A DNA stretch of 64,000 nucleotides, taken from assembly GCA_017394705.1 (NCBI GenBank), contig JAFPXH010000009.1:162478-226477 (forward strand), in the 5' to 3' direction. The notes under the pieces were generated by a model. It was not told where the DNA came from. It saw only the letters and a program-made list of their open reading frames with translations, and searched no databases. This DNA is from Paludibacteraceae bacterium (GTDB lineage: Bacteria > Bacteroidota > Bacteroidia > Bacteroidales > Paludibacteraceae). Within the stretch, counting starts at the first letter, position 1, and the number at the start of each line of letters is the position of its first letter. This document shows, in pieces, positions 1-8,600 of this stretch. The position numbers were made by a program, and so were the translations under genes.

Positions 1-1
1 G

Positions 2-820
2 ACGAAGAATGCCTTAGAGTCCAAGAATCTGAAACAAGAGACGAAACAGTTGCGCAAGAAAGTAGCAGCAAAGGGGATGCAGATGATAGGTGAGAGTGCG
101 GCAATCATGCGCGTACGCGAAATAATAGATAAGGTAGCGCCGACAGAGGCACGCGTTCTGATTACCGGTCCTAACGGCACGGGAAAAGAAGTGGTGGCTC
201 ATTTGATTCATGAACACTCTGCGCGTGCGAACGGTCCGATGGTAGAGGTTAACTGCGCGGCTATCCCGAGTGAGCTGATTGAGAGCGAGTTGTTCGGACA
301 CATGAAAGGTTCGTTCACGGGTGCCGTGAAAGACAGAGCGGGTAAGTTTGAGCAGGCCGACGGCGGAACGTTATTCTTGGACGAGATAGGCGATATGAGT
401 CTGGCGGCACAAACGAAAGTGCTTCGTGCGTTACAAGAGAGCGAGATCACGCGTGTAGGTTCTGACAAAGCGATTAAGGTGAACGTGCGTGTTTTGGCAG
501 CAACGAACAAAGACTTGCAAAAAGAGATTGCGGAAGGCAATTTCCGCGAGGATTTATTCCATCGATTGAACGTGATACCTATTGCCGTTCCGGCATTGAA
601 TGAGCGAACAGAAGATATTCCGCTATTGGTGGATTATTTTGCAGAGCGCATATGCGACGAGCAAGGCATTGCTGTTAAGGCTTTCGACGAGGCCGCCATC
701 AAAGCTCTGCAGAGCAAACAATGGACGGGCAATATCCGGCAGTTAAGGAACGTAGTAGAGCGGTTGATTATTCTTGCGGGGGCGAAGATTACCAAGGAGG
801 ATGTGGAGATGTATGCGTAA
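2..820 (+). CDS. Sigma-54-dependent response regulator, AAA+ part (5' end outside window)
   Basis: The reading frame is open to the left edge, so the gene is cut by the window; the TTG at 50 is not a true start. The visible part begins with a charged, probably coiled linker (LKQETKQLRKK) and runs into a sigma-54 activator AAA+ domain: Walker A GPNGTGKE at about 167-190, the sigma-54 contact loop GSFTGA at 308-325 (GAFTGA in most members), Walker B GGTLFLDE at about 362-385, and an NIRQLRN segment near the end. Known members couple ATP hydrolysis to opening of sigma-54 promoters, usually under control of an N-terminal receiver, which I infer lies upstream. The protein ends right after the AAA+ lid (DVEMYA) with no Fis-type helix-turn-helix, unlike the second regulator at 42303. 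HTH-less versions occur in Bacteroidota. Confidence 0.93.
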   Translation, partial: TKNALESKNLKQETKQLRKKVAAKGMQMIGESAAIMRVREIIDKVAPTEARVLITGPNGTGKEVVAHLIHEHSARANGPMVEVNCAAIPSELIESELFGHMKGSFTGAVKDRAGKFEQADGGTLFLDEIGDMSLAAQTKVLRALQESEITRVGSDKAIKVNVRVLAATNKDLQKEIAEGNFREDLFHRLNVIPIAVPALNERTEDIPLLVDYFAERICDEQGIAVKAFDEAAIKALQSKQWTGNIRQLRNVVERLIILAGAKITKEDVEMYA

Positions 821-915
821 ATAGCCATTTAAGAAAAAAACATTAAAAACCCCTTCGCCAGCAATCGCGCCTTTAGCGCTTATGAGTTCCGCCCACCACC
901 GCGCCGCTTACAAAT

Positions 916-987
916 AAATTTGCACGTCGCGTTAGCGTACGTACCTCACATCCGAAGGATGTAATTGCTGCCGAAGGCAATAAACAT
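916..987. repeat. Structured intergenic repeat, copy 1 (three small hairpins)
   Basis: After an A/T block (AAATAAATTT) come three short hairpins: CGC-GTTA-GCG (928-937), ACATCC-GAA-GGATGT (948-962) and TGCC-GAA-GGCA (969-979). The last two hairpins and the following AAACATA recur at 50717-50756, where the final stem pair is changed from T-A to C-G. It sits directly before the GxxExxY gene. The rest of the 821-999 gap holds a further hairpin, GCGC-CTTTA-GCGC, and no open frame. Confidence 0.7.
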
Positions 988-999
988 ACAAAACAATTT

Positions 1000-1443
1000 A
1001 TGCAATACTCGCTGAAAAGATTAATGGACTCAAAGCCGGAGATGGCCGCAGAGTTAAAACAACGCTGCTATGCCATTAACGGCTTGTGTGCCGCGGTTCA
1101 CCGCGAGCTTGGTCCGTTTCTCAACGAGTATATGTATCAGGAGGCGTTGCAGATATTATTGGATGAACAACAGATACCTTACCAGCGTGAATACTACTTT
1201 TCGGTAGTCTTTCACGGCAAGCCTATACAGCACAAGCACTTTGTGGATTTTCTGATTAGTAATGAGATTATCGTGGAGTGCAAAGCGGTAGATAAATTAG
1301 TTGCAGAACACAGGCAACAACTCTGGAACTACATGCGTCTTACGGGCAAGCAAATCGGTATTTTGTGGAACTTCGCCCCTCCCATGGACCAAGCGGAACA
1401 CTACTACTTGGATACTAAGGATGGCGTAATGTATATGTTTTAG
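1000..1443 (+). CDS. GxxExxY family protein (PD-(D/E)XK nuclease-like)
   Basis: A 147-residue protein matching the GxxExxY family: a helical N-terminus with AVHRELGPFLNEYMYQEAL (the family's name motif is degenerate here, GPFLNEYMY), followed by a nuclease-like core with VDFLISNEIIVECKAV, which supplies the D and ExK of a PD-(D/E)XK fold, and a late QLWNYMRLTGKQIGILWNFA strand-helix. The family is common in Bacteroidota and its biological role is not established; the fold suggests DNA binding or cleavage, which is inference. The ATG at 1000 is the first in-frame start after the hairpin repeat. Flanked on both sides by related structured repeats (916-987 and 1545-1577), which hints at an accessory insertion. 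Confidence 0.88.
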   Translation: MQYSLKRLMDSKPEMAAELKQRCYAINGLCAAVHRELGPFLNEYMYQEALQILLDEQQIPYQREYYFSVVFHGKPIQHKHFVDFLISNEIIVECKAVDKLVAEHRQQLWNYMRLTGKQIGILWNFAPPMDQAEHYYLDTKDGVMYMF

Positions 1444-1530
1444 GTGATAGAAAAAATACATACAAAACCCCTTTAGACGTCTGTAGCGCTGGCACGCCTC
1501 CGAGGCCTCGCCCCAACAGCCTACTTATAA

Positions 1531-1577
1531 ATAAATTTAACGTAGTCCGTCAGGACGATCCCTCACCGCGGAGCGGT
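1531..1577. repeat. Structured intergenic repeat, copy 2 (two small hairpins)
   Basis: Same layout as copy 1: A/T block ATAAATAAATTT, then ACGTA, a four-base-loop hairpin GTCC-GTCA-GGAC (1545-1556), the spacer ATCCCTC and a triloop hairpin ACCGC-GGA-GCGGT (1565-1577). Stem sequences differ from copy 1 but both arms change together. A further hairpin GCCT-CCG-AGGC lies just upstream. Confidence 0.6.
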
Positions 1578-1595
1578 AACAGCCATCTAAAGGAA

Positions 1596-1916
1596 ATGAC
1601 CCATAAAACAATTATGAGTATGATGACACAAATTATTTTAGCTATAATCTTTGTAGTGATGGCAATTGTCATTCTCGCAGGAAAGGGCGACTGGATGATT
1701 GCAGGATACAATACTGCTTCCAAAGAAGAGAAAGAAACGGTAAATGTTAAGCGATTGCGTTTAATCCTTGGTATTCTGTTGCTCAGTATATCTCCTTTGC
1801 TATTTATGCTTGGAGACCATAGTGACAAGACCACCGGTCTCATCTTTACAGGAATAGTAATCGTACTAACAACCGTTGCTGTAATATTGGCTAATACGTG
1901 GGCGAAAAAGAAATAA
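1596..1916 (+). CDS. DUF3784 small membrane protein
   Basis: A 106-residue protein with three hydrophobic spans: about residues 11-30 (IILAIIFVVMAIVILAG), 55-73 (LILGILLLSISPLLFML) and 80-100. The GKGDWMIAGYNTASKEEKE segment after the first span is the hallmark of DUF3784, a Firmicutes/Bacteroidota inner-membrane family without known function. The start may be the ATG at 1596 or one of the ATGs at 1614 or 1620; the first keeps the longest frame. Its stop lies directly against the recF start, so the two are probably co-transcribed. Confidence 0.82.
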   Translation: MTHKTIMSMMTQIILAIIFVVMAIVILAGKGDWMIAGYNTASKEEKETVNVKRLRLILGILLLSISPLLFMLGDHSDKTTGLIFTGIVIVLTTVAVILANTWAKKK

Positions 1917-3065
1917 ATGATTTTACAATCATTAAACATATTAAATTACCGGAATATACGGGAGGCGAGTTTGGAGTTTAGCGACAAACTCAATTGTTTC
2001 GTGGGTTTGAACGGACAAGGCAAGACCAATGTGCTGGACGCTATTTATCTGCTGAGTTTTACCAAATCGGCCTTCACCAGTCAGGACAGTTTGAATATCA
2101 CTCATGGCGAAGAGATGGCGATGGTTCAGGGCATCTACCGAAGCCCTGAACAGTTGAAAGTTGAAAGTTTAAAGTTGAAAGAAGATGCCCCTCTTGTTAT
2201 CTCTTGTGGTCTAAGAAAGGGTGTGAAGAAGCAGTTCCGGAAGGATAAGAAAGACTATCCTCGATTGATAGACCATATAGGTCTGATACCGCTTGTAATG
2301 GTTTGCCCGGCTGACCATCAGTTGATTGAAGAAGGTTCGGATGAGAGACGGCGCTTTATGGACGTGGTAATCGGTCAGCAGAACAGGAAATATCTGGATT
2401 CGTTAACGCAGTATAACGCATTACTGAAACAACGGAATGCGCTTTTGAAACAATATTCCGATGCCGCGACTCCTCCGGACGATTTATTGGAAGTTTTGGA
2501 ATGGCAGATGGTAGAGCCGGCAGAGTATATTTTCAAGGCAAGAACGGATTTCTTCCGCGAGTTCGAGCCGTATTTCCAAGAAGTATATAAGGTCATCAGC
2601 GGATCAGCCGAAATGCCGGTTTTGGTTTATCAGAGTCAATTGCAAGACCGTGATTTACGCGAAGCGTACGTACGGACGAGACAGCGGGATCTGATACTCG
2701 GTTGGACCAGTCAGGGAATTCATAAAGATGATCTGGAGATGAAGCTTGGCGAGTTTCCATTGAAGCAAGTCGGGAGTCAAGGACAGCAACGCACTTTTGT
2801 GCTGGCGATGAAATTGGCACAAGCTTTGTACTTGGGTAAGGCGAAAGGTGAAAGGTTAAAGGATGAAGGGAAACCGATTCTGCTGCTGGATGATATCTTT
2901 GACCGGTTGGACAGCGAGCGTGTGGAACGGATAGTAAAAATGATTCAAGGCGATGATTTCGGGCAGATTTTTATTACCGATACCGACCGTCAACACCTGA
3001 CAGAGATTGTTCAGCCGAATGAAGGGGCGAAGATATTTCACGTAGAAGGCGGGAGGATTGAATGA
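1917..3065 (+). CDS. recF: DNA replication and repair protein RecF
   Basis: An SMC-like ATPase that loads RecA at gaps during recombination repair. The protein has 382 residues, near the family norm. Visible motifs: Walker A GLNGQGKTN (about 30-38), the ABC-type signature region QVGSQGQQRTFVLAMKLAQA (about 281-300), and Walker B/D-loop ILLLDDIFDRLD (about 322-333). Two short stretches look like intergenic heptad repeat translated in frame: LKVESLKLKED (DNA 2151-2187) and AKGERLKDEGK (DNA 2838-2870). Both fall at places where the family tolerates loops, so the protein is probably functional. It abuts the DUF3784 stop and overlaps the next gene by ATGA. Confidence 0.97.
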   Translation: MILQSLNILNYRNIREASLEFSDKLNCFVGLNGQGKTNVLDAIYLLSFTKSAFTSQDSLNITHGEEMAMVQGIYRSPEQLKVESLKLKEDAPLVISCGLRKGVKKQFRKDKKDYPRLIDHIGLIPLVMVCPADHQLIEEGSDERRRFMDVVIGQQNRKYLDSLTQYNALLKQRNALLKQYSDAATPPDDLLEVLEWQMVEPAEYIFKARTDFFREFEPYFQEVYKVISGSAEMPVLVYQSQLQDRDLREAYVRTRQRDLILGWTSQGIHKDDLEMKLGEFPLKQVGSQGQQRTFVLAMKLAQALYLGKAKGERLKDEGKPILLLDDIFDRLDSERVERIVKMIQGDDFGQIFITDTDRQHLTEIVQPNEGAKIFHVEGGRIE

Positions 3066-4255
3066 GAAATAAACTAGCCATATTACTGCTTTTGGCGGCA
3101 ATCTCGGTGCATGCTGAGATCGGTTTCCGTGGGGCGTGGATAGCAACGGTGGCTAATATCGACTGGCCGTCGGCGGAAGCCGTGGGTAATCCAGAAGCGC
3201 AACAAGCGGAGATGATTTGGTTGTTAGATTCGCTGGAGAGCATCGGGATTAATGCTATTATTTTTCAGGCAAGGCCGACTGCTGACGCGCTGTATTACAG
3301 CGAGTTAGAACCCGTCAGTCATTGGTTGACGGGCAAACAAGGGAGTTGGGAGTCTGCCCCTTCTTCTTCACTAAAAGGAAGGGAGAGTTATGACCCTCTT
3401 GAATTCACTATAACGGAAGCACATAGGCGGGGAATGGAGGTGCATGTATGGCTGAATCCGTACCGTGTGAATTTGGCGAAGAATGACACTTCTATTTTGG
3501 CTAAAGATCATGTTTTCCGTCGTCATCCGGAATGGTTCTGGGAGTACAACAAACAGTGGTATTTTGACCCAAGTTTGGATGTGACACGCGAGTGGATTTG
3601 TACTATAGTACAAGATATCGTGGAGCGGTATGATGTTCAAGCTGTTCATATGGATGATTATTTCTATCCTTACCCGAGTGGCAAGAAGGCCTTGCCGGAC
3701 AGTCTTTCTTTTGCGCAAAACCCGCGTGGATTTGAAGATATCAGAGACTGGCGGAGGGATAATGTCAACCGGGCGATAAAGGATATTCATCGGGCCATCA
3801 AGGAGTGCCGCGAGGAAGTGGAATTCGGCATCTCGCCTTTTGGTGTTTGGCGAAATGCGAGCGTTGATTCAACGGGCAGCAAGACGACAGCCGGAATTAC
3901 CAATTATGACGATTTGTACGCAGATATACGTCTGTGGATTAAGGAAGGTTGGATTGATTATGTGCTGCCACAGTTATATTGGGAAATCGGCAAGAAAGCG
4001 GCTGATTATGAAGAGCTTGCACACTGGTGGGCGAATGAGGTAAAGGGCACAAATTGTAAGCTATATATCGGTCTGGCGCCCTACCGATTGGAGAATGCAA
4101 GCAAGAAAACGCCTTGGGGACAAGGGAATGAGATCAAACGACAGATGGACCTGAACCGCACGATACCAGAGATAACGGGCGAATGTTTCTATTCGACTCG
4201 ACCGTTATTGCGAAATCCGCGTGGTGTTTGCGACAGTATTATGAAGACGAGATGA
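3062..4255 (+). CDS. GHL10/DUF187-type glycoside hydrolase-like protein, 3' end broken
   Basis: Signal peptide MRNKLAILLLLAAISVHA, then the start typical of the GHL10 (family 10-like) group, FRGAWIATVANIDWPS. A TIM-barrel follows with INAIIFQARPTADALYYS, EVHVWLNPYRVN, AVHMDDYFYPYP, FGISPFGVWRN, IDYVLPQLYWEI and IGLAPYRL. These exported or periplasmic enzymes are thought to act on glycans, some on peptidoglycan. The start overlaps the recF stop (ATGA). The last residues derived from the family are RNPRGVCDSI; then the frame runs into unrelated sequence and stops after four more codons, so about 40-100 C-terminal residues of the usual protein are missing. The break falls exactly at the end of a 35-base repeat (4205-4239). 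An in-frame repeat-like insertion lies near DNA 3351-3385 (SSSLKGRES). Confidence 0.85.
   Translation: MRNKLAILLLLAAISVHAEIGFRGAWIATVANIDWPSAEAVGNPEAQQAEMIWLLDSLESIGINAIIFQARPTADALYYSELEPVSHWLTGKQGSWESAPSSSLKGRESYDPLEFTITEAHRRGMEVHVWLNPYRVNLAKNDTSILAKDHVFRRHPEWFWEYNKQWYFDPSLDVTREWICTIVQDIVERYDVQAVHMDDYFYPYPSGKKALPDSLSFAQNPRGFEDIRDWRRDNVNRAIKDIHRAIKECREEVEFGISPFGVWRNASVDSTGSKTTAGITNYDDLYADIRLWIKEGWIDYVLPQLYWEIGKKAADYEELAHWWANEVKGTNCKLYIGLAPYRLENASKKTPWGQGNEIKRQMDLNRTIPEITGECFYSTRPLLRNPRGVCDSIMKTR
4205..4239 (+). repeat. 35-base direct repeat, copy A (inside the glycosidase-like gene)
   Basis: Matches 10162-10196 at 33 of 35 bases by eye, with weaker similarity extending about 12 bases upstream. 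It encodes LLRNPRGVCDSI of the glycosidase-like protein. Homology to that protein stops at the right edge of this copy, where a hydrolase fragment begins. Confidence 0.85.
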
Positions 4256-4764
4256 CCTTCTCCATTATTGATGCCATTTTTAAGGCCTTTGTGCAGAAAT
4301 TTGATATTGCAGACCACACGTACAATATCTATGGTCATTCTGCCGGTGCTCAATTTGTCCATCGGTTCGTCTTGTTTTATGATAGCCCGTATTTGGATAA
4401 AGCAGTAGCCGCCAATGCCGGCACATATACTTTTATCTCGAACAAGCAGGATTTTCCTTATGGGTATCGGAACCTTGGAGGTCTGTCGGCAGTTTCCAAT
4501 AAAGCTTTCCAGAAGAAACTGGTGGTGTTTCTGGCAGAAGGAGATACGATACGCGACTCCTATCTGAATGTGACGAATGAGGCGGACAGACAAGGTTCAA
4601 ACCGGTTTGAGAGGGGAAATCATTTCTTCCAATCCGCCGAGAACTATGTCGCGCGGAAAAACATACCTTTGCAGTGGCAGCTACGGACTTTACCGAACGC
4701 GGCTCACTCCAATCGCCGCATGGCTCCCGCAGCGGCTGATTTACTCTACGCAAAGCCTGAGTAA
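4240..4764 (+). pseudogene. Alpha/beta hydrolase C-terminal part lacking its N-terminus
   Basis: From 4240 the frame reads YEDEMTFSIIDAIFKAF and then a serine hydrolase core: YNIYGHSAGAQFVHRF with the GHSAG nucleophile elbow, VAANAGTYTF, VVFLAEGDTIRD (probable acid residue) and NAAHSNRRMAP (probable histidine). This resembles the C-terminal two thirds of secreted Bacteroidota alpha/beta hydrolases. The usual signal peptide and first strands are absent; upstream, the same frame is only a shadow of the glycosidase-like gene. The ATG at 4252 (MTFSII) or 4183 could still allow translation, but a hydrolase starting there would lack the first strands of the fold. I therefore call it a truncated gene created by the junction at 4239/4240. 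Confidence 0.75.
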
Positions 4765-4821
4765 GTTTATATAAGTCAAGTTGCGATAAAATACACATTT
4801 TTAACAAAAAACGCGTGAATA

Positions 4822-4853
4822 CTTGCATATGTCAGAAAATATGCGTAATTTTG
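4822..4853 (+). promoter_or_regulatory. Bacteroidota-type promoter of the toxin-antitoxin pair
   Basis: -33 element CTTG at 4822-4825, 20-base spacer, -7 element TAATTTTG at 4846-4853. Transcription would begin near 4860, so the start at 4886 is preferred over the TTG at 4823. The -33 region reads TTGCATAT, a half-match to the palindrome seen at other promoters in this window. Confidence 0.7.
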
Positions 4854-4885
4854 CGCCGCAAAATCAATTGAAAGGAAAAACAACT

Positions 4886-5029
4886 ATGCAAACAGACGCA
4901 CAACATCAATTGAATGAAGCACCCAGTACTACTGATGTAGCAGGTAATGGTAATGTGCAAAAGAAGTACTACACTGCCGATGAAGCAATCGCTTTCTTAG
5001 AGCCGCGCATCCGCGCCATGTTCCAATGA
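4886..5029 (+). CDS. Small antitoxin-like protein
   Basis: A 47-residue protein starting MQTDAQHQLNEAPSTTD and ending YYTADEAIAFLEPRIRAMFQ. The front half is polar and probably disordered; the C-terminal helix is the sort that wraps a toxin. The stop codon overlaps the start of the next gene (ATGA), the usual arrangement of type II toxin-antitoxin pairs. I find no recognisable DNA-binding domain, so autoregulation is uncertain. The role is inferred from size, overlap and partner. The upstream TTG at 4823 is rejected because it lies inside the promoter. Confidence 0.6.
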   Translation: MQTDAQHQLNEAPSTTDVAGNGNVQKKYYTADEAIAFLEPRIRAMFQ

Positions 5030-5367
5030 AAGAGGTTGTTTACACTAAACAGGCTCTTTTGCAATTTGAAGAAAGTGTGAAAGAGTTAGTAGAACAAGGC
5101 TACTTTGGCGATGAAGACTACGCCGTTATGTATATGCGAGATATATTCAGGTATTTTGCACTGAATTTACAATATTCAGTATCTGTTGAAGCACCTGATT
5201 GTTTTACTCGGTATTGTGTAGATGGCAAAGATTTACATTACGTCCGTTATCGCAAGAATACTCAAACTACTTGGTACGCATTTTACGAGGAGTTAGAAAA
5301 TGTGTATAGTATTGTTTACCTTGCCAACAATAAGCTTATAGGTCATTTATTGGACATTAGTTTATAA
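5026..5367 (+). CDS. RelE/ParE-superfamily toxin-like protein
   Basis: A 113-residue protein whose C-terminal half follows the RelE/ParE pattern: LHYVRYRKNTQTTWYAFYEELENVYSIVYLANNKLIGHLL, i.e. alternating strands with conserved aromatic and basic positions and the final Y-x-I-x-YL-x-NN-x-x-x-GHLL strands. Such toxins cleave mRNA on the ribosome (RelE type) or poison gyrase (ParE type); which applies cannot be told here. The N-terminal helical part (QALLQFEESVKELVEQGYFGDEDYAVMYM) is longer than in minimal RelE. It overlaps the antitoxin-like gene by four bases and is followed at once by a terminator hairpin. Confidence 0.68.
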   Translation: MKEVVYTKQALLQFEESVKELVEQGYFGDEDYAVMYMRDIFRYFALNLQYSVSVEAPDCFTRYCVDGKDLHYVRYRKNTQTTWYAFYEELENVYSIVYLANNKLIGHLLDISL

Positions 5368-5387
5368 CCCTCCGCCGCGAGGGTTTT
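5368..5387 (+). terminator. Terminator after the toxin gene
   Basis: CCCTC (5368-5372) and GAGGG (5379-5383) pair around CGCCGC, followed by TTTT. It begins immediately after the toxin stop codon. Confidence 0.7.
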
Positions 5388-5450
5388 GCGGTCGTCGCTT
5401 ACCGACGTAAAACAGAAGGACATAATACATGGCGCAAGGGAGCGCCAAAG
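5388..5450. other. Two small hairpins upstream of the rod-like RNA
   Basis: CGTCG-CTTAC-CGACG (5393-5407) and TGGCGC-AAGGGA-GCGCCA (5430-5447). No standard promoter motif was found here. They may be part of the same transcript as the fold at 5451-5636. Confidence 0.5.
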
Positions 5451-5636
5451 AAAAGCGTAATAAGCCAAACTTGATTGTTTGAAAACTCGACACTTTCAAT
5501 TAATCATTAGATGTTCAAGCATGGTTTATGCACGCTCACGTATCAGCGTGAGTTTTCCGTGCATTTATTTGAACATCTAAGGTAGTCGAGAACCTCAAAC
5601 AATCAAATGAAGCGAACGAAAACGCACGCTTTTTTT
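5451..5636 (+). ncRNA. Rod-like structured RNA candidate, possibly 6S RNA
   Basis: A nested series of perfect arms forms one long rod: AAAAGCGT (5451-5458) with ACGCTTTT (5626-5633); a 12-base arm 5471-5482 with 5595-5606; CTCGAC (5486-5491) with GTCGAG (5585-5590); a 12-base arm 5507-5518 with 5569-5580; ATGCACG (5528-5534) with CGTGCAT (5558-5564); CTCACG (5535-5540) with CGTGAG (5547-5552) and a six-base loop. An asymmetric 15/4-base bubble separates the second and third long helices. A T7 run at 5630-5636, preceded by a possible AAGCG/CGCTT hairpin, favours the plus strand. Length (about 186 bases) and the helix-bubble-helix plan resemble 6S RNA, which sequesters housekeeping RNA polymerase. 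No TAnnTTTG promoter is evident, so identity is open; the fold itself is clear. Confidence 0.55.
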
Positions 5637-5673
5637 GTATATATATCAATGAAAAACCATAAAAATTCTATAT

Positions 5674-8600
5674 ATGAGACGCAAACTATTTTTCGCATTG
5701 ACGCTGCTGGTGGCAGTCGGAATGCAAGCACAAACAAACTCAGTTCCGTTGAATCTGCCGAACGCAGAGGCGTTGTATGATTTCAGCGGAAACGGTCTCA
5801 AACAAGCGCCTATCGGAGAGCGTAAGGCAGACGTTTGGTACGGGGATGTTACGACCACTATCACATGGCAGCTTTCTGCAGATGTCACGGGTAATTTCAG
5901 ACCGCAGGAATTGTACGGAAAGATCACCCATGAGCAAAAAAGCGGAGGCGCGGAACTCGGCGATGCCAATGTTGCTTGGGTAGAAGATATTAATGGTGAC
6001 GGTAAGGCGGATCTGTCGAGCTTCAGCGCCGGTATCTTCGTCAAGACAGCGGACGGCTGCGAGCGCATTGACGGTTTGGCGGTAACGAACATGGATATCA
6101 ACCGCGACGGACGCATAGATTACTTGATCCTTGATCGATCTCGCACTTTGTCCAACCGCTCTGAAGCCAAATACGGAGCGATTAACTATCAGTTATCGGA
6201 CGGTTCGTTCCAAGAGCAACAGATGCAAGTGTTCACATGGGATGAGTTCGTGGCTCAGATGACGCCGGAAGAGCGTGACCAATATCAAAATCCGCAGAAC
6301 TACTCGTTGGGTGAAGTGTCCCGCTATACCTATACCGCGCAATTAGGAGGTGCTTGTCTGGCTCGTGCACCGAGACGCAATGCACCGGACATCAAAAAAG
6401 CACCGGGGGTGGGCACTTTGATTGGCGCACCCACCAAAGCGCTGGATATGAATAAGGATGGTCTCGTGGACCTTATTGACGAGAAGAATGGTATTATCTA
6501 TACCAATATGGATAACGGCAAATGGGTGTGGACAACTACCAACGGAGCTATCATTCCTGCCGACCTGAATAACGACGGAGTGACAGATTTTGTCTTCCCC
6601 GGAGCCAAGTTATACACCGTCATTTACGACAAAGCAACGAAGACCTTCAACCAAACGATACTCTATCAGAATGCTACCTCGGATAATATCGTTCATTGCT
6701 ATGACTTCGATAAGGACGGCGACGTAGATATATTAGCTACGTTCACAGCCGAGAATAATCCTACCGGCTACGCTTATACGTGTTTCTTTACCAATAACGG
6801 GCAAGGAACCTTCAAGAAGCAAGCCGAGCAGGACTATGAAGATTATGCCTTAGCATTCGTGGGAATGCAAGATCTGGACGGAGACGGCTACTATGATCTA
6901 CTGGCATATAATCCAACAGCGAATAGAAAATATGACCTGGTGTGGGTAAAAGGCAAGGGCGGCTTGAAATTCAACACCACGCCGCAAGTTTTAGTTACGG
7001 ATGCTATTACGCGTGAAACCTATTGGGATAGTTCCAAGCAACCATTTACCGCCTACCCCGTTAATGCAGAGGACCTGAATGGAGATGGCAAACTGGAGAT
7101 TTGGGTAAGCGGAACATACTACGATTCGACGAAACTCTATTCGATAGAAAACGCAGTAGCCAACCAGGCACCGAGTGCACCGGCTAAACCGAGTTTGGCG
7201 TATAACGATGGTCTGCTGACTATCACATGGGGTAATGGCTCGGACGATAAGACAGCCACCGGCGACCTCACCTATGCGCTCCGTATCGGCACAACGGCTG
7301 GAGGCAATGATATCCTCGCCGCACATGCCCTCGCCGACGGTACACGTCGTAACTTCTTGGACGGTAACATGGGTAAGGAGCACTCCTATACCATTGACTT
7401 GACTTCCTATACTCCTGCCACTATTTATGTAGCCGTACAAACTATTGATGCGCAGCACGCCGGTTCTGTATGGAGCGAGGAAGCTTCGGTGGTACACGAT
7501 CTCGTTCCGGTAGAATTCGCACTTGACCGCACAACGATCAATATCAACGAAACGGCTGTACTGACCTTTACCGCGCTGCCCGAAGGATATACCCACCAAT
7601 GGACCATACAAGATGGTTCGTACGTACAGAGCACCGAGTCTGCCTCTAAGTTGATTCTTTCCTTCACTTCCGGTGGTACCAAGACCATCACCCACAAGGT
7701 AACGACGCCGAATGGTGGTACGAAGACCGCCAGCGCAACAATCTTTGTTATGCCTGCCGGCATAGGAGAAAAAGTGGAACTGACGGATGAACAAATACTG
7801 ACCTTCTTCTGCCCAACGGCAGATTATACCTATGACGGACGTATGGACGGTGTACTGCCGACCAATCGTAGCAGTGGTGCATATTATAGCTTCACAGTGC
7901 AGAGAGGTAAAGAGAACGGTCTCTTCTCCAACGCTCCCGGACTATGGAATACCAATATTCTGACAGAAGGCATGTATGTTGGTGATTTTAGTGACCAAAG
8001 CTTCATTTGGTACGACTGGAATAAAGATGGTAACGTTGATTTATTATTTGTAGAAAATTATGGAAGGCAATATAACTACGCTTACTTGCCGCATGAGGAG
8101 GATGGATATACGCTCTCTTCGCGCGTAGATGACGGAGACTTGGCTGCTTTCTTTGCGGAAAAAATCCAAGACTATCGTTATTTCAATTATTTGCTGACCG
8201 ATGTGGATAACAACGGCTATTTGGATTCTGTGGCGTTTGTTCTTAATCCTCTTGCCGGAACGGATAGCTATGGTAGTGATATTTATGGTCTTTATGCATG
8301 GTATAAGGAGGGCAAAGATGTTATTGCAGAAGGCTTCCTTATTCCTGCAGCCGGCAATGCCGGAAGTATAGTGACGGAATGCTACATCACGCCGGAAGAG
8401 CATTGCTTGGTAGTTAATTATGCCCGCGAGTTCAATGGGCTTTATCCAATTATTACTCAGGCAGACACACGCCCCGCTGCACCGACTAATATCCGGGCAA
8501 CTATGACGGATGACGGTCTGCTGATTACATGGGATGCAGCAATAGATGACCACACGCCTGCCGCATCTATGCGCTATAACCTCAGCGTTAAGCAGCAAGG

